Assembly: GCF_004421005.1 (NCBI RefSeq) | Contig: NZ_CP038026.1 | Location: 2,542,001 to 2,606,000 of the forward strand | Direction: 5' to 3' | Source of the DNA: Pseudoduganella plicata | GTDB taxonomy: Bacteria; Pseudomonadota; Gammaproteobacteria; Burkholderiales; Burkholderiaceae_D | Length of the DNA: 64,000 bases | Shown: one piece after another, positions 1-9,041 of the stretch | Position numbering within the stretch: the stretch's first letter is position 1 | Layout: each line of letters starts with the position of its first letter | Made by a program: the position numbers and the translations under genes | The notes under the pieces: generated by a model | What the model saw: the letters and a program-made list of their open reading frames with translations, nothing else | Database searches by the model: none | What the model was told of the DNA's origin: nothing

Positions 1-91
1 GGATGGCTTTACTGCGGGGGTGACACGACAAAGAACTCGCGACGCGCGATGTCGGTGGCAGGAAACCAGATGCGCGCCGCAAGCGCTGCCG

Positions 92-300
92 TCAGTGCCG
101 GCGACGGCGGCTCAGCGCGCCCATCAGCGCCAGCCCACCCAGCAGCATGCCATAGGTGGCCTGCCCCGGCACGGCGGTCGAGTACAGGGCGAACCGGTGA
201 TGTCCACGCCGTTGTTCAGACTGCTGCTGTGCGAGGACAGATTGGCCACGATGGACGATCCAATTCCAGGGGTAATGTTCCCCAACAACGGGTTCCGCCC
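92..300 (-). pseudogene. PEP-CTERM protein 3' fragment, frame-disrupted
   Basis: The last ~26 codons read as a PEP-CTERM sorting tail: a degenerate VPGQATYGM box (family form VPEPATYGM), a hydrophobic stretch and a basic end, SRRRRH. Just upstream the protein-like reading moves to another frame (PLLGNITPGIGSS, then SSLNNGVDITG), so the two halves join only through a frame change near 190-200. The upstream frame is closed by a TAG at 301-303, between this piece and waaF. PEP-CTERM proteins are exported and sorted at the cell envelope by exosortase. This looks like the 3' remnant of such a gene; a sequencing error at the frame change cannot explain the missing 5' part. Confidence 0.5.
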
Positions 301-327
301 CTATTTTCTTTGCAACGCCTCGTTCGC

Positions 328-1395
328 TCAGGACGAGGTCGGGTCCGCCACCGTGCCTTCGCCGCCCAACATCGGCTGCAGCGTCTGCCACACCATGCCA
401 GCACCGATCCCGCGCATGCAGTGGTGATGCCCCAGCGGGCACTCGCGCTGCCGGCACGGCGAACAGTCGAGCCGCAGCGACAGCGATTGCGCGATGCTGG
501 AAAACGGGGGCGCATGATCCGGGTCGGTGGGCCCGTAGATGGCGACAACGGGCCGGTCCAGGCTCGACGCCACGTGCAGCAGCCCGGAGTCGTTGCTGAC
601 GATGGCGGCGCAGCGGGCAATCAGGGCGATGGCCTCGGCCAGGCTGGTCTGCCCGGCCAGGTTAAACACCGCCAACCGCGCGGCGGCCGGCTCGTCCGCC
701 AGCGCGGCAACGATCTCGTCGCACACGGGCCGGTCCTTCGGTGAGCCGAGCAGCGCGATCTGCGCCTGGGGCTGGTGCGCCACGATGGCTTCGGCCAGCG
801 CCGCAAAATGCGCCGGCGGCCAACGCTTGGCGGAACCGAATTCCGCGCCCGGCGCGAAGACGACCAGCGGCCGGTCCGCGCCCAGCCCTGCCTTGGCGGC
901 GGCGGCATCCATCTGCGCCGCGTCGACCTGCAGCCTGGGGCGTGGCACGGCCGACCGCAGCGGTGCTTCCGGCGCATCGGCCAGCGCCGCATAGAACGGC
1001 ACCATCGGCCGTGGCGGCACGTCGTCATGGTGCATCACGTTGATCAGGCCATAGCGCGACTCGCCCTTGTAGCCGACGCGGCGCCGGATGCCGGCCAGCC
1101 ACGGTATCAGCGCGTATTTCAAGGTGTTGGGCAGCACGTACGCTTCGTCATAGCCGCGCGCCTTGAGCATGCGCGCATAGCGCCAGCGCTCGCGCAGCTG
1201 CAGCGCGCCATGCCGGAACGGCGTTTGCAGCACCTCCGCCACTTCGGCCATCTGGCGCCACGCTGGCGCCACAGCCGGCGGCGCCAGCACGTCGATGGGC
1301 GCTTCGGGATGGCGTTCGCGCAGCAGCTGCAGGAGTGGCTGCGCCATGACGGCGTCGCCGATCCAGTTGGGGGAAATGACCAGGATGCGCGACAT
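328..1395 (-). CDS. waaF: Glycosyltransferase family 9, LPS heptosyltransferase II
   Basis: A 355-residue cytoplasmic glycosyltransferase that probably adds the second L-glycero-D-manno-heptose to the inner core of LPS using ADP-heptose. The N-terminus MSRILVISPNWIGDAVMAQP is the classic WaaF/GT9 start, with the conserved IGD motif. The second Rossmann domain holds the donor-binding NDSGLLHVA motif near residue 265, followed by VVAIYGPTDPDHAPP. Length is normal for WaaF. It lies 1 bp downstream of the O-antigen ligase-like gene on the same strand, consistent with a core-LPS operon. WaaF rather than WaaC is preferred because of the PNWIGDA start. Confidence 0.85.
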   Translation of the reverse strand: MSRILVISPNWIGDAVMAQPLLQLLRERHPEAPIDVLAPPAVAPAWRQMAEVAEVLQTPFRHGALQLRERWRYARMLKARGYDEAYVLPNTLKYALIPWLAGIRRRVGYKGESRYGLINVMHHDDVPPRPMVPFYAALADAPEAPLRSAVPRPRLQVDAAQMDAAAAKAGLGADRPLVVFAPGAEFGSAKRWPPAHFAALAEAIVAHQPQAQIALLGSPKDRPVCDEIVAALADEPAAARLAVFNLAGQTSLAEAIALIARCAAIVSNDSGLLHVASSLDRPVVAIYGPTDPDHAPPFSSIAQSLSLRLDCSPCRQRECPLGHHHCMRGIGAGMVWQTLQPMLGGEGTVADPTSS

Positions 1396-1396
1396 G

Positions 1397-2653
1397 TCAG
1401 CGGCGCCCTTCGGCGACCCCGTCGCGGGCGTTCAGGCACAGTCCCATCAGCACGAACAGCATCAGCGCATAGAACATCGCGCTGCGGGTTGACCAGAAGA
1501 TCACCTCCGTCAGGCCGAAACTGAAGTAACTGAGCACCAGCAGCAGCCCGGCCAGCGCGGGCGCGATCAGGTGCGGACTGGCCGTTTCATGGGTGTCCAG
1601 GATGCGCAGAAAGAACAGGAACGGCAGCAGCAGCGTGGCAAACCAGCACAGCGCGCCAAACGTGCCGCCGTAGACGAGCGCCTGCAGCGTGTCGTTGTGG
1701 AAGTGCTCCGCTTCCAGCACGAAGGGTTGCAGCTGGCCCGCCTCGACCAGCTCGCGCAGCTCGCTTTTCACCTGCTCCGTCCCCGCCGGCATCCACGGGT
1801 GCCTGGCGATCAGCAGGCCGGCGCCCTTCCACAACTCGAGCCGTACGCCCACATTGGTGTACGCGCTGCCGCCGGAATAATACGTGCGCACGTCGCTGAT
1901 GCCCTGCCCCAGGCGCTCGCTGATGCCCGTCTGCGGCACGAGATACGCCACGATCATGATCGACGCCACCAGCGCGGCGGCCGCCTTGGCGAATTTGCCG
2001 CGCAGGTAGTGGCCGTATTTCACGAACAGCAGCGCGGCAAAGATGATCGCGACCCAGCCGCCGCGCGTGCCCGTGGCCAGCGTGCCGACCAGACCGGCAA
2101 CGGCGCCCAACGCGGGCCAGATGCGCTGACGCCCCTTGAAATCGAGTACGCCGGCCAGGCACATCAACCCCATGCACAGGACGATATCGCCGAACGTGAT
2201 CGCGTTCATCATGCCGCCCGGCCGCAGCACGCCTTCGAACCAGCGCTGGTAATTGGACACCGCGGCACCGGCAATGGCGCCGCCGATCAGGCCCCACCAC
2301 AGCGCCTTGCGCGTCGGCTTGCAGGCCAGCACGGCGACCAGCGCACTGGCGGCAAACAGCATGCGGCTGGGCTTCTCCCAGTTGCGCAGCGGGACGCCCT
2401 CGTGCACCATGACGACCAATCCGACGAACACGAAGACGATGGCGAACGCTGTCAAAACGCCGCGGATATCGCTAAGATGACGGCGGAACGCCGGCATGCC
2501 TTCGCGCGCGCACCACAGCGCGGCCAACAGGAAACCGAAGCTGCACAGGCCAACGCCGGTGCGGGTGATCAGGCTCAGGAAGGGCAGCAGAAAAACCAGG
2601 CTGGTGACAGTGACAGTTTTTACGTCGACATTCTTGGTTAAAGTATTATTCAT
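1397..2653 (-). CDS. waaL: O-antigen ligase family membrane protein
   Basis: A 418-residue polytopic inner-membrane protein with about ten to twelve hydrophobic segments and one long hydrophilic loop (roughly residues 235-320), the architecture of WaaL/Wzy_C proteins. WaaL transfers polyprenyl-linked O-antigen to lipid A-core in the periplasm. The ATG at 2653 (MNNTLTKN) is chosen over a TTG 27 bases upstream because neither has a clear Shine-Dalgarno and the ATG is the stronger start. It is next to waaF, which supports an LPS role. A Wzy-type polymerase of the same superfamily is the main alternative. Confidence 0.65.
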   Translation of the reverse strand: MNNTLTKNVDVKTVTVTSLVFLLPFLSLITRTGVGLCSFGFLLAALWCAREGMPAFRRHLSDIRGVLTAFAIVFVFVGLVVMVHEGVPLRNWEKPSRMLFAASALVAVLACKPTRKALWWGLIGGAIAGAAVSNYQRWFEGVLRPGGMMNAITFGDIVLCMGLMCLAGVLDFKGRQRIWPALGAVAGLVGTLATGTRGGWVAIIFAALLFVKYGHYLRGKFAKAAAALVASIMIVAYLVPQTGISERLGQGISDVRTYYSGGSAYTNVGVRLELWKGAGLLIARHPWMPAGTEQVKSELRELVEAGQLQPFVLEAEHFHNDTLQALVYGGTFGALCWFATLLLPFLFFLRILDTHETASPHLIAPALAGLLLVLSYFSFGLTEVIFWSTRSAMFYALMLFVLMGLCLNARDGVAEGRR

Positions 2654-2706
2654 TAATATTTTTGTGAGCGGCTCTTGCAAAAATCAACACGGGCAGCATC
2701 GACTTC

Positions 2707-3537
2707 ATGCAACAAGCGTCAAAAATCTCTGTCATCGTCACGACGTACAACCGACCGGACGCCCTGACGGCGGTGGTCGAAGCCTGCTTTGCGCAGGACG
2801 ATACAAATTTCGAAATCATTATCGCTGATGACGGCTCGACGAACAACACGCGGGACTGCGTGGCCGCCCTGCAGGCGCGCGCGCCGGTGCCGCTGCGGCA
2901 CGTCTGGCAGCCCGACGACGGCTTTCGCGCCGCGCGCGTGCGCAACCTGGGCACCCTGGCTGCGACGGGCGACTATATCGTCTTCCTCGATGGCGACTGC
3001 ATCCCCGCGCGCAATTTCGTCTCGCAGCATCGCAAGCTGGCCCGGCCCGGCTACCTCGTTTCCGGCAGCCGTGTGCTGCTGAGCGAACAATATACGCGCG
3101 AACTGCTGCAGGGGCATCTGGATCTGCACGAACTGTCCGTGTGGGCACGACTGCGCCTGCGGCTGGCGGGCCATCTCAACAAATTCGTGCAGACGGTTCT
3201 CGTGCTGCCGGACGTCGGCCGCGAGCGCAAGCGCTTCAGCTGGCGCCGCATCAAGAGCTGCAACCTAGCTGTCTGGCGCGCCGACCTGGACAAGGTGAAT
3301 GGCTTCGACGAAAGCTTCCTCGGCTGGGGCCACGAGGATTCGGACCTGGTGGTACGCCTGTTCAACGCGGGCGTCCTGCGCAAGGACGGCGCATTTGCCA
3401 CGGAGGTCTATCACCTTTGGCACCGCGAGAACCGGCGCGACCAGGAAAGCAGCAACCGCGCCGTCGTATTGCAGCGCGCTGCCGACCGCACCACGCAGGC
3501 CACCGCAGGGCTGCGCGAGCTGGCGGGAGTCGCCTGA
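2707..3537 (+). CDS. Glycosyltransferase family 2 (LPS core type)
   Basis: A 276-residue cytoplasmic GT-A enzyme. The N-terminus ISVIVTTYNRPDAL and the IIADDGSTNNT motif bind the nucleotide sugar. FLDGDC near residue 96 is the metal-binding DxD-like motif. GFDESFLGWGHEDSDL near residue 200 is the galactosyltransferase-type C-terminal motif that carries the likely catalytic acidic residues. It diverges from waaL across a 53-bp gap, so the two probably share a bidirectional promoter. This supports a role in LPS-core or O-antigen sugar addition; the sugar cannot be told from sequence. Confidence 0.8.
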   Translation: MQQASKISVIVTTYNRPDALTAVVEACFAQDDTNFEIIIADDGSTNNTRDCVAALQARAPVPLRHVWQPDDGFRAARVRNLGTLAATGDYIVFLDGDCIPARNFVSQHRKLARPGYLVSGSRVLLSEQYTRELLQGHLDLHELSVWARLRLRLAGHLNKFVQTVLVLPDVGRERKRFSWRRIKSCNLAVWRADLDKVNGFDESFLGWGHEDSDLVVRLFNAGVLRKDGAFATEVYHLWHRENRRDQESSNRAVVLQRAADRTTQATAGLRELAGVA

Positions 3538-3679
3538 GCCCGCGTGGGCCATCGGAACAGGCGCCGCGCCGTTGGCGGAGTAGAATCCCCCGGTAGCGGC
3601 AGCATGTGCGGTACCGAACTGAGCAATTGTTGCGGTACTGCCAAGCTGGCAACTCGATTCAACTCACAAGGAGAACGCG

Positions 3680-3910
3680 ATGCGCCTGGACATTTACCGA
3701 CGACCTGAACACGATGGCATTTTTTCCTACCTGGCCGTACCGGAAGGGAAACCGATTCCGCAGGAAGCGATCAATACTGACTGGGAACCGGAACAAAAGG
3801 CTATGGAAGTCGACGACAACGCCGACGGCCTGCCTGACTTCCATATCGAGCAGCTGTCCCAGCAGATCGGTACCAAAGGCTACGCGATCACCAGCCTCAA
3901 GGATATGTAA
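3680..3910 (+). CDS. Small conserved acidic protein (DUF6139-like)
   Basis: A 76-residue soluble protein starting MRLDIYRRPEHDGIFSY, with no signal peptide or membrane segment. An AAGGAGAA ribosome site lies 5-6 bases before the ATG. I recall similar short proteins (MRLDIYRR... LAVPEGKPIP...) in Oxalobacteraceae genomes, labelled DUF6139, but this rests on memory. It is rich in Asp and Glu and contains DDNADGLPDFH. Function unknown. A strong hairpin follows the stop at once, so it is probably monocistronic. Confidence 0.7.
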   Translation: MRLDIYRRPEHDGIFSYLAVPEGKPIPQEAINTDWEPEQKAMEVDDNADGLPDFHIEQLSQQIGTKGYAITSLKDM

Positions 3911-3919
3911 CCCCCGGCG

Positions 3920-3943
3920 GCTGCCCGGCACCAGCCGGGCAGC
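3920..3943 (+). terminator. Hairpin after the small DUF6139-like gene
   Basis: Perfect 9-bp inverted repeat GCTGCCCGG / CCGGGCAGC with a 6-nt loop, 10 bases after the stop codon. There is no T-tract, so it may be a weak or Rho-assisted terminator. Confidence 0.5.
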
Positions 3944-4318
3944 GTCGTCAGACAACGCGCCACGACCGACCATGCAGGCGGCCCGCTCGGTGGCGATACG
4001 CGGCGCGTTCGCCGTGCGTGTCGCGTCCCTGGCGACGCGTTCAGATAGCCCGCTCAGACCCGCCGCTGTTGCGCGGCAAATTGCCAGCAATGCGCGGCAA
4101 ACCAACCGCGTCGGCATCACAGGTGGAAACATTCGCTTGCAGATAATGCCGCAGGGTCATGCCGCAGTACGATGTTTCACCCCATAATGCCTGGTCAAGG
4201 ACTTCGGACACTCCGTCACAGGAGGAACCAGCATTGGAGGCAGAACAAAATACAAGGGCGGCGAGGCCGTCATCCGGCCCGACAGTACTGCAGCCCGGCA
4301 GTAACAATGTCAGGCCGC
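3944..4318. other. Intergenic region with no recognised gene
   Basis: About 375 bases between the small gene and the end of dnaE. Open frames here are short and lack family-like residues. An AGGAGGA string near 4220 is not followed by a credible coding start. No convincing terminator for dnaE was seen. Confidence 0.5.
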
Positions 4319-7300
4319 TCAGTACTCCACCGCCACCTCGCGCGCGCCCAGCACCTGCTCCAGCGCCACCGTCAGCGCATCGGATGGCGCCACCCGCCAG
4401 TCGTCGCCCAGCTGCAGCACGCACTCGATGCCCTGCGGCTTGATGCGCATCTGCACCGGCAGGCCGTAGTCGTCGCGGTGCGGCGCCAGTATGTCGCGCA
4501 GCTTGGCGGCAGGGACGGCTTCCGGCAGCGTCCATCCCATCTGGCGCCCGAACTGCAGGCGCGCCGCGACGATATCGTAGACCTTCTCGGCCGAGATGCG
4601 CAGGCCGCCCGTGAAGCGGTCTTCCGACACCTTGCCCGTCACGGCCAGGAACTCGTCCTCCTTGAAGCATTTTTTATTGGCTTCGAAGATTTCGCTGTAC
4701 ACCGTCACTTCCACCACGGCGCTCTTGTCGTCCAGCGAGACGATCAGGATCTTGCCACGCTGCGTCATCTGCGTGCGGATGCCCGTGATGACGCCGCACA
4801 TCATGCGCGGCTCGCGCGACGGCTCCAGCTCGGACAGCTTGGTGCGGGCGAAGCGGCGCGCTTCGACCGCATAGCTGTCGAACATGTGGCCGGACAGGTA
4901 GAAGCCGAGCGCGATCTTTTCCTCGGCCAGCTTCTGGCGGTCCGTCCAGGGCTGCGCCTGCACGTACTCGGGCGGCGCCACCAGGTCGCTGTCGTCGCCG
5001 CCAAACAGGCTGACCTGATTCGCCGCGCGCGCTTCCTGGTCGGCGCATTCCATCGCGAAGCCGACGGAGGCGAACAGCACGGAGCGATCGACGCCGAAGC
5101 AGTCGAACGCGCCCGAGCGGATCAGCGCCTCGATCGTTCGGCGATTGATCTGTTTCTTGTCCACGCGGCGGCAGAAGTCGAACAGGCTGACGAACGGACC
5201 GTCGGCCTCGCGCGCGGCGATGATCGCCTCGATCGCGTTCTGGCCGGCGCCCTTGACGCCGCCCAGGCCATAGCGGATATTCGTGACCTTCTTGCCCGTG
5301 ACGGAGGGGGGCGGGCCGTCCGGACGGAAGCGGTAGGCCGACAGGTTGATGTCCGGCGGCAGGATCTTCAGGCCGCAGACCTCGATCGAGTCCTCGACGA
5401 GGATCTTGACCTTTTCCGTGTCGTCCATCGCCAGCGACATGTTGGCTGCCATGAACGCGGCCGTATGGTGCTGCTTCAGGTAGGCCGTGTGATACGACAG
5501 CAGCGCGTACGCGGCGGCGTGCGATTTGTTGAAACCGTAGCCCGCGAACTTCTCCATCAGGTCGAAGATCTCGTCGGCCTTTTCCGTCGTCAGCCCGCGC
5601 TCGCCCGCGCCCTTGCGGAAGATCTCGCGGTGCTCGGCCATCTCCTCGGCCTTCTTCTTGCCCATCGCGCGGCGCAGCATGTCCGCGCCGCCCAGCGAGT
5701 AGCCGCCGATGATCTGCGCCATCTGCATGACCTGTTCCTGGTAGACCATGATGCCGTAGGTCTCGGACAGGATGCCTTCCGTGCGCGGATCCGGATAATC
5801 GAACTTCTCGCCGTGCTTGCGCTTGCAGAAGTCGGGAATCAGGTCCATCGGGCCGGGACGGTACAGCGCGACCAGCGCGATGATGTCCTCGAAGCGGTCG
5901 GGGCGCGCGTCCTTGAGCATGCCCTGCATGCCGCGCGACTCCAGCTGGAACACGGCCACCGTTTTCGCCTTCGTCAGCAGGTCGTACGACGGCCGGTCCG
6001 TCAGCGGCACCTTGGCGAGGTCGAAGTCCTTCATCGCCGGATCGAGTTCGCGGATGTAGTTCACCGCGCGGTCCAGGATCGTCAGCGTGGTCAGGCCCAG
6101 GAAGTCGAACTTCACCAGGCCCACGGCCTCCACGTCATCCTTGTCGTACTGCGACACCACGCCGCCATCGCCGCCCTGCGTGTACAGCGGGCAGAAGTCG
6201 GTCAGCTTGCCTGGCGCGATCAGCACGCCGCCGGCGTGCATGCCGATGTTGCGGGTGATGCCCTCCACCTGCTGCGCCAGGTCGAGCAGCTGGCGCACCT
6301 CCTCTTCGTTTTCGAGGCGCTCTTTCAGCAGCGGCTCCTCGTCGATCGCGTCCGCGATCGTTACCGGCTTGCCCGGCTTGAACGGGATCAGCTTCGAGAT
6401 GCCGTCGCAGAAGTTGTAGCCGAAGTCCAGCACGCGGCCAACGTCGCGGATCGCGCCCTTGGCCGCCATCGTACCGAACGTGGCGATCTGCGACACGGCG
6501 TCCTTGCCGTACAGTTCCTTGACGTGCTGGATGACGCGGTCGCGCCCTTCCTGGCAGAAGTCGATGTCGAAGTCGGGCATCGAGACCCGTTCCGGATTCA
6601 GGAAACGCTCGAACAGCAGGTTGTAGCGCAGCGGGTCCAGGTCGGTAATGAGCAGGCAGTAGGCGACCAGCGAACCGGCACCGGAACCGCGGCCCGGGCC
6701 CACGGGCACGCCGTTGTCCTTGGCCCACTGGATGAACTCCGCCACGATCAGGAAGTAGCCCGGGAACTTCATGTTGATGATGGTGTTGTTCTCGAACTCG
6801 AGCCGCTCCTCGTAGCGCGGGCGCTGCTTCTCGCGGTCGACCGGGTCCGGGTACAGGTGCGCCAGGCGCATCTCCAGGCCCTTCTTCGTTTCTGCCACGA
6901 GGAATTCGTCGATCGTCATGCCCGGCGTGGGGAAGTTCGGCAGCTGCGGCTTGCCCAGGGTGAGCGTGACGTTGCAGCGCTTGGCGATTTCCACGGAGTT
7001 CTCCAGCGCGGCCGGCAGATCCTCGAACAGGATCGCCATCTCTTCCTGCGTCATGAAGCGCATCTGCTCGTTGAAGCGCTTGACCCGCTTGGCGTTGGCG
7101 ATCATCTCGCCTTCGGCGATACAGATGCGCGCCTCGTGCGCGATGAACTCCTTCTCCGACATGAACTGCACCGGGTGCGTCGCCACGACAGGCAGGCGCA
7201 GCTTGGCCGCCAGTGCCACGGAGTGGCGCACCTGCGCCTCCTGGTTCGGCTGGCCCGCGCGCTGGATCTCGATATAGAAGTGGCCGGGGAAGATCGCCGA

Positions 7301-7873
7301 CCATTTGCGCGCATGGCGCTCGGCCAGGTCCAGGTTGCCGTTGTCGATGGCGCAGCCGATATCGCCGAACTGCGCGCCGGACAGCGCGATCAGGCCATGG
7401 GCCCCGGTCTCGCCGGGGAAAATATCGTACGTCTTATCCTTCAGTTCCGCCAGCCATTCGGTGCGCAGCTCGGCGCGGCCCTTGTACTGGTTCGTCAGCC
7501 ACGCCGTCGACAGCAGCTCGCACAGCTGCAGGTAGCCGACGCGGTTCTTTGCCAGCAGCAGCAGGCGCGAAGGCTTGTCGCGATTGTCGTCATTGGTGAT
7601 CCACACGTCGCAGCCGATGACGGGCTTGACGCCCTTGCCGCGCGCCGTCTTGTAGAACTTGACCATGCCGAACAGGTTGGACAGGTCGGTCACGGCCAGC
7701 GCCGCCTGCCGATCCTTGGCGGCGGCCTTGACGAGGTCGTCGATGCGCACGAGGCCATCCACGATCGAGTATTCCGAGTGCACGCGCAGGTGGACAAAAG
7801 CGGGTCCTGCGGGAGGCGCGGGTTCGTCCGGCAGCACGACTGCGCCGGTCTGTTCGATGGTGTCGATGCTCAT
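4319..7873 (-). CDS. dnaE: DNA polymerase III alpha subunit
   Basis: A 1,184-residue replicative DNA polymerase. The N-terminal PHP domain begins near residue 27 (HLRVHSEYSIVDG). The polymerase palm holds PDFDIDFCQEGRDRVI near residue 431, whose aspartates coordinate the catalytic metals. GPGRGSGAGSLVAY lies before it and the GYGFNKSHAAAYALLSY finger motif near residue 780. Next come a helix-hairpin-helix region (KINRRTIEALIRSGAFDCFG type) and a C-terminal OB fold. Length matches the DnaE1 family. It forms the catalytic core of the holoenzyme with DnaQ and the beta clamp. Spaced away from its neighbours, it is probably transcribed alone. Confidence 0.97.
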   Translation of the reverse strand: MSIDTIEQTGAVVLPDEPAPPAGPAFVHLRVHSEYSIVDGLVRIDDLVKAAAKDRQAALAVTDLSNLFGMVKFYKTARGKGVKPVIGCDVWITNDDNRDKPSRLLLLAKNRVGYLQLCELLSTAWLTNQYKGRAELRTEWLAELKDKTYDIFPGETGAHGLIALSGAQFGDIGCAIDNGNLDLAERHARKWSAIFPGHFYIEIQRAGQPNQEAQVRHSVALAAKLRLPVVATHPVQFMSEKEFIAHEARICIAEGEMIANAKRVKRFNEQMRFMTQEEMAILFEDLPAALENSVEIAKRCNVTLTLGKPQLPNFPTPGMTIDEFLVAETKKGLEMRLAHLYPDPVDREKQRPRYEERLEFENNTIINMKFPGYFLIVAEFIQWAKDNGVPVGPGRGSGAGSLVAYCLLITDLDPLRYNLLFERFLNPERVSMPDFDIDFCQEGRDRVIQHVKELYGKDAVSQIATFGTMAAKGAIRDVGRVLDFGYNFCDGISKLIPFKPGKPVTIADAIDEEPLLKERLENEEEVRQLLDLAQQVEGITRNIGMHAGGVLIAPGKLTDFCPLYTQGGDGGVVSQYDKDDVEAVGLVKFDFLGLTTLTILDRAVNYIRELDPAMKDFDLAKVPLTDRPSYDLLTKAKTVAVFQLESRGMQGMLKDARPDRFEDIIALVALYRPGPMDLIPDFCKRKHGEKFDYPDPRTEGILSETYGIMVYQEQVMQMAQIIGGYSLGGADMLRRAMGKKKAEEMAEHREIFRKGAGERGLTTEKADEIFDLMEKFAGYGFNKSHAAAYALLSYHTAYLKQHHTAAFMAANMSLAMDDTEKVKILVEDSIEVCGLKILPPDINLSAYRFRPDGPPPSVTGKKVTNIRYGLGGVKGAGQNAIEAIIAAREADGPFVSLFDFCRRVDKKQINRRTIEALIRSGAFDCFGVDRSVLFASVGFAMECADQEARAANQVSLFGGDDSDLVAPPEYVQAQPWTDRQKLAEEKIALGFYLSGHMFDSYAVEARRFARTKLSELEPSREPRMMCGVITGIRTQMTQRGKILIVSLDDKSAVVEVTVYSEIFEANKKCFKEDEFLAVTGKVSEDRFTGGLRISAEKVYDIVAARLQFGRQMGWTLPEAVPAAKLRDILAPHRDDYGLPVQMRIKPQGIECVLQLGDDWRVAPSDALTVALEQVLGAREVAVEY

Positions 7874-7984
7874 TTGCTAACGCTGACAACTGATGGGAAT
7901 CCGCTATTTTACCCGTCTCTACCCGGCGCCGGGCGCATTGCCTGCTGCGGCGTTGCCGCGTACTGCGACGCCGGGGCGAGGCAC

Positions 7985-8013
7985 GGTACAGCGGCAGCGC
8001 ATTGCCTTATAAT
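7985..8013 (+). promoter_or_regulatory. Putative sigma-70 promoter for trhO
   Basis: A perfect TATAAT hexamer at 8008-8013 lies 36 bases before the trhO ATG. The -35 region (GGTACA, 17 bp upstream) is poor, so the start-site inference rests mainly on the -10. Confidence 0.4.
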
Positions 8014-8048
8014 GTCGCCTGTTCCGGAAATTTCCTCTCTGATCCCTT

Positions 8049-8954
8049 ATGCAAGCAAGCAATCTCGACGCCACCGCCGCGTCCGGCGTCGCGCATTCCG
8101 CGCATCCCGCGGCTGAACCGTTCGTCAATATCGCCGCCTACAAGTTCATCACGCTCGACAACCTGGAAGAGCTGCGCCCGCAGTACCAGGAGGTCACCAC
8201 GCGCCTGAGCCTGAAGGGCACGATCCTGCTCACGCCGGAAGGCATCAATATGTTCCTTTCCGGTACGCGCGGCCATATCGACGAGTACCTGGCTTGGGTA
8301 CGCGCCGATGCCCGCCTGGCGGACCTGGAAGTGAAGGAAAGCCTGTCGGTGGAGCAGTCGCACAAGCGCATGCTGGTAAAGATCAAGGCGGAAATCATCA
8401 CGATGCGCATGCCGCTGATCAAGCCGGAAGAAGGCCGCGCACCGTTTGTCGATGCGCCGACCCTGAAGCGCTGGCTCGACCAGGGCCATGACGACAACGG
8501 CAAGCCCGTCGTCATGGTCGATACGCGCAACGATTTCGAAGTGGACGTCGGCACGTTCGAGAACACCGTCGACTACCGCATCAAGAAATTCACCGAGTTC
8601 CCGCAGGTGATCGCCGACCACAAGGACGACTTCGCCGGCAAGACCGTCGTCACGTTCTGCACGGGCGGCATCCGCTGCGAGAAGGCGGCCATCCACATGC
8701 AGAACATCGGCTACGACAACGTCTACCAGCTCGAAGGCGGCATCCTGAAGTATTTCGAGGAAGTGGGCGGCGCCCACTACACGGGCGACTGCTTCGTGTT
8801 CGACTACCGCACGGCGCTCAATCCGAAGCTGGAGCCGACCGAGACCGTGCAGTGCTTCGCGTGCCGCGCCGTCGTCACGCCGCGCCAGCAACTGGCGCCG
8901 GAGTACGTGTATGAGGTGTCCTGCCCGCATTGCTACGGCAAGGCTGCTGAGTAA
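8049..8954 (+). CDS. trhO: tRNA uridine(34) hydroxylase, rhodanese family
   Basis: A 301-residue cytoplasmic protein of the TrhO (YceA) family, which hydroxylates U34 of certain tRNAs to give 5-hydroxyuridine. The N-terminal domain has [18 protein letters not shown] rhodanese domain follows, with the active-site loop [13 protein letters not shown] and its catalytic cysteine near residue 204. The C-terminus has the family's paired cysteines (QCFACRAVV and SCPHC), probably a zinc site. Length is in the normal range for the family. The ATG at 8049 is used. Confidence 0.92.
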   Translation: MQASNLDATAASGVAHSAHPAAEPFVNIAAYKFITLDNLEELRPQYQEVTTRLSLKGTILLTPEGINMFLSGTRGHIDEYLAWVRADARLADLEVKESLSVEQSHKRMLVKIKAEIITMRMPLIKPEEGRAPFVDAPTLKRWLDQGHDDNGKPVVMVDTRNDFEVDVGTFENTVDYRIKKFTEFPQVIADHKDDFAGKTVVTFCTGGIRCEKAAIHMQNIGYDNVYQLEGGILKYFEEVGGAHYTGDCFVFDYRTALNPKLEPTETVQCFACRAVVTPRQQLAPEYVYEVSCPHCYGKAAE

Positions 8955-8980
8955 AAAAGCGTCCGATCGGACAAAACAAC

Positions 8981-9033
8981 GGGGGCGTTCGCTGTCGGGA
9001 GACCCTGACAGTGACCGCCCCCGGAATTTTTTC
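8981..9033 (+). terminator. Terminator between trhO and tolC
   Basis: A long imperfect stem (outer CGGGGGCG / CGCCCCCG, inner CTGTC / GACAG) followed by a run of six T on the plus strand. It lies between convergent genes and ends the trhO transcript. Confidence 0.8.
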
Positions 9034-9041
9034 TCCCCGTC

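Noticed and set aside
1..91. Left edge of the window
   Set aside because: Too short to assign a gene; no family-like reading was found in either strand.
4172..8116. A 1,314-codon open frame on the plus strand opposite dnaE
   Set aside because: It is a shadow of dnaE: His/Arg/Gln/Ala-rich translation without family motifs, while the minus strand encodes a full DnaE.
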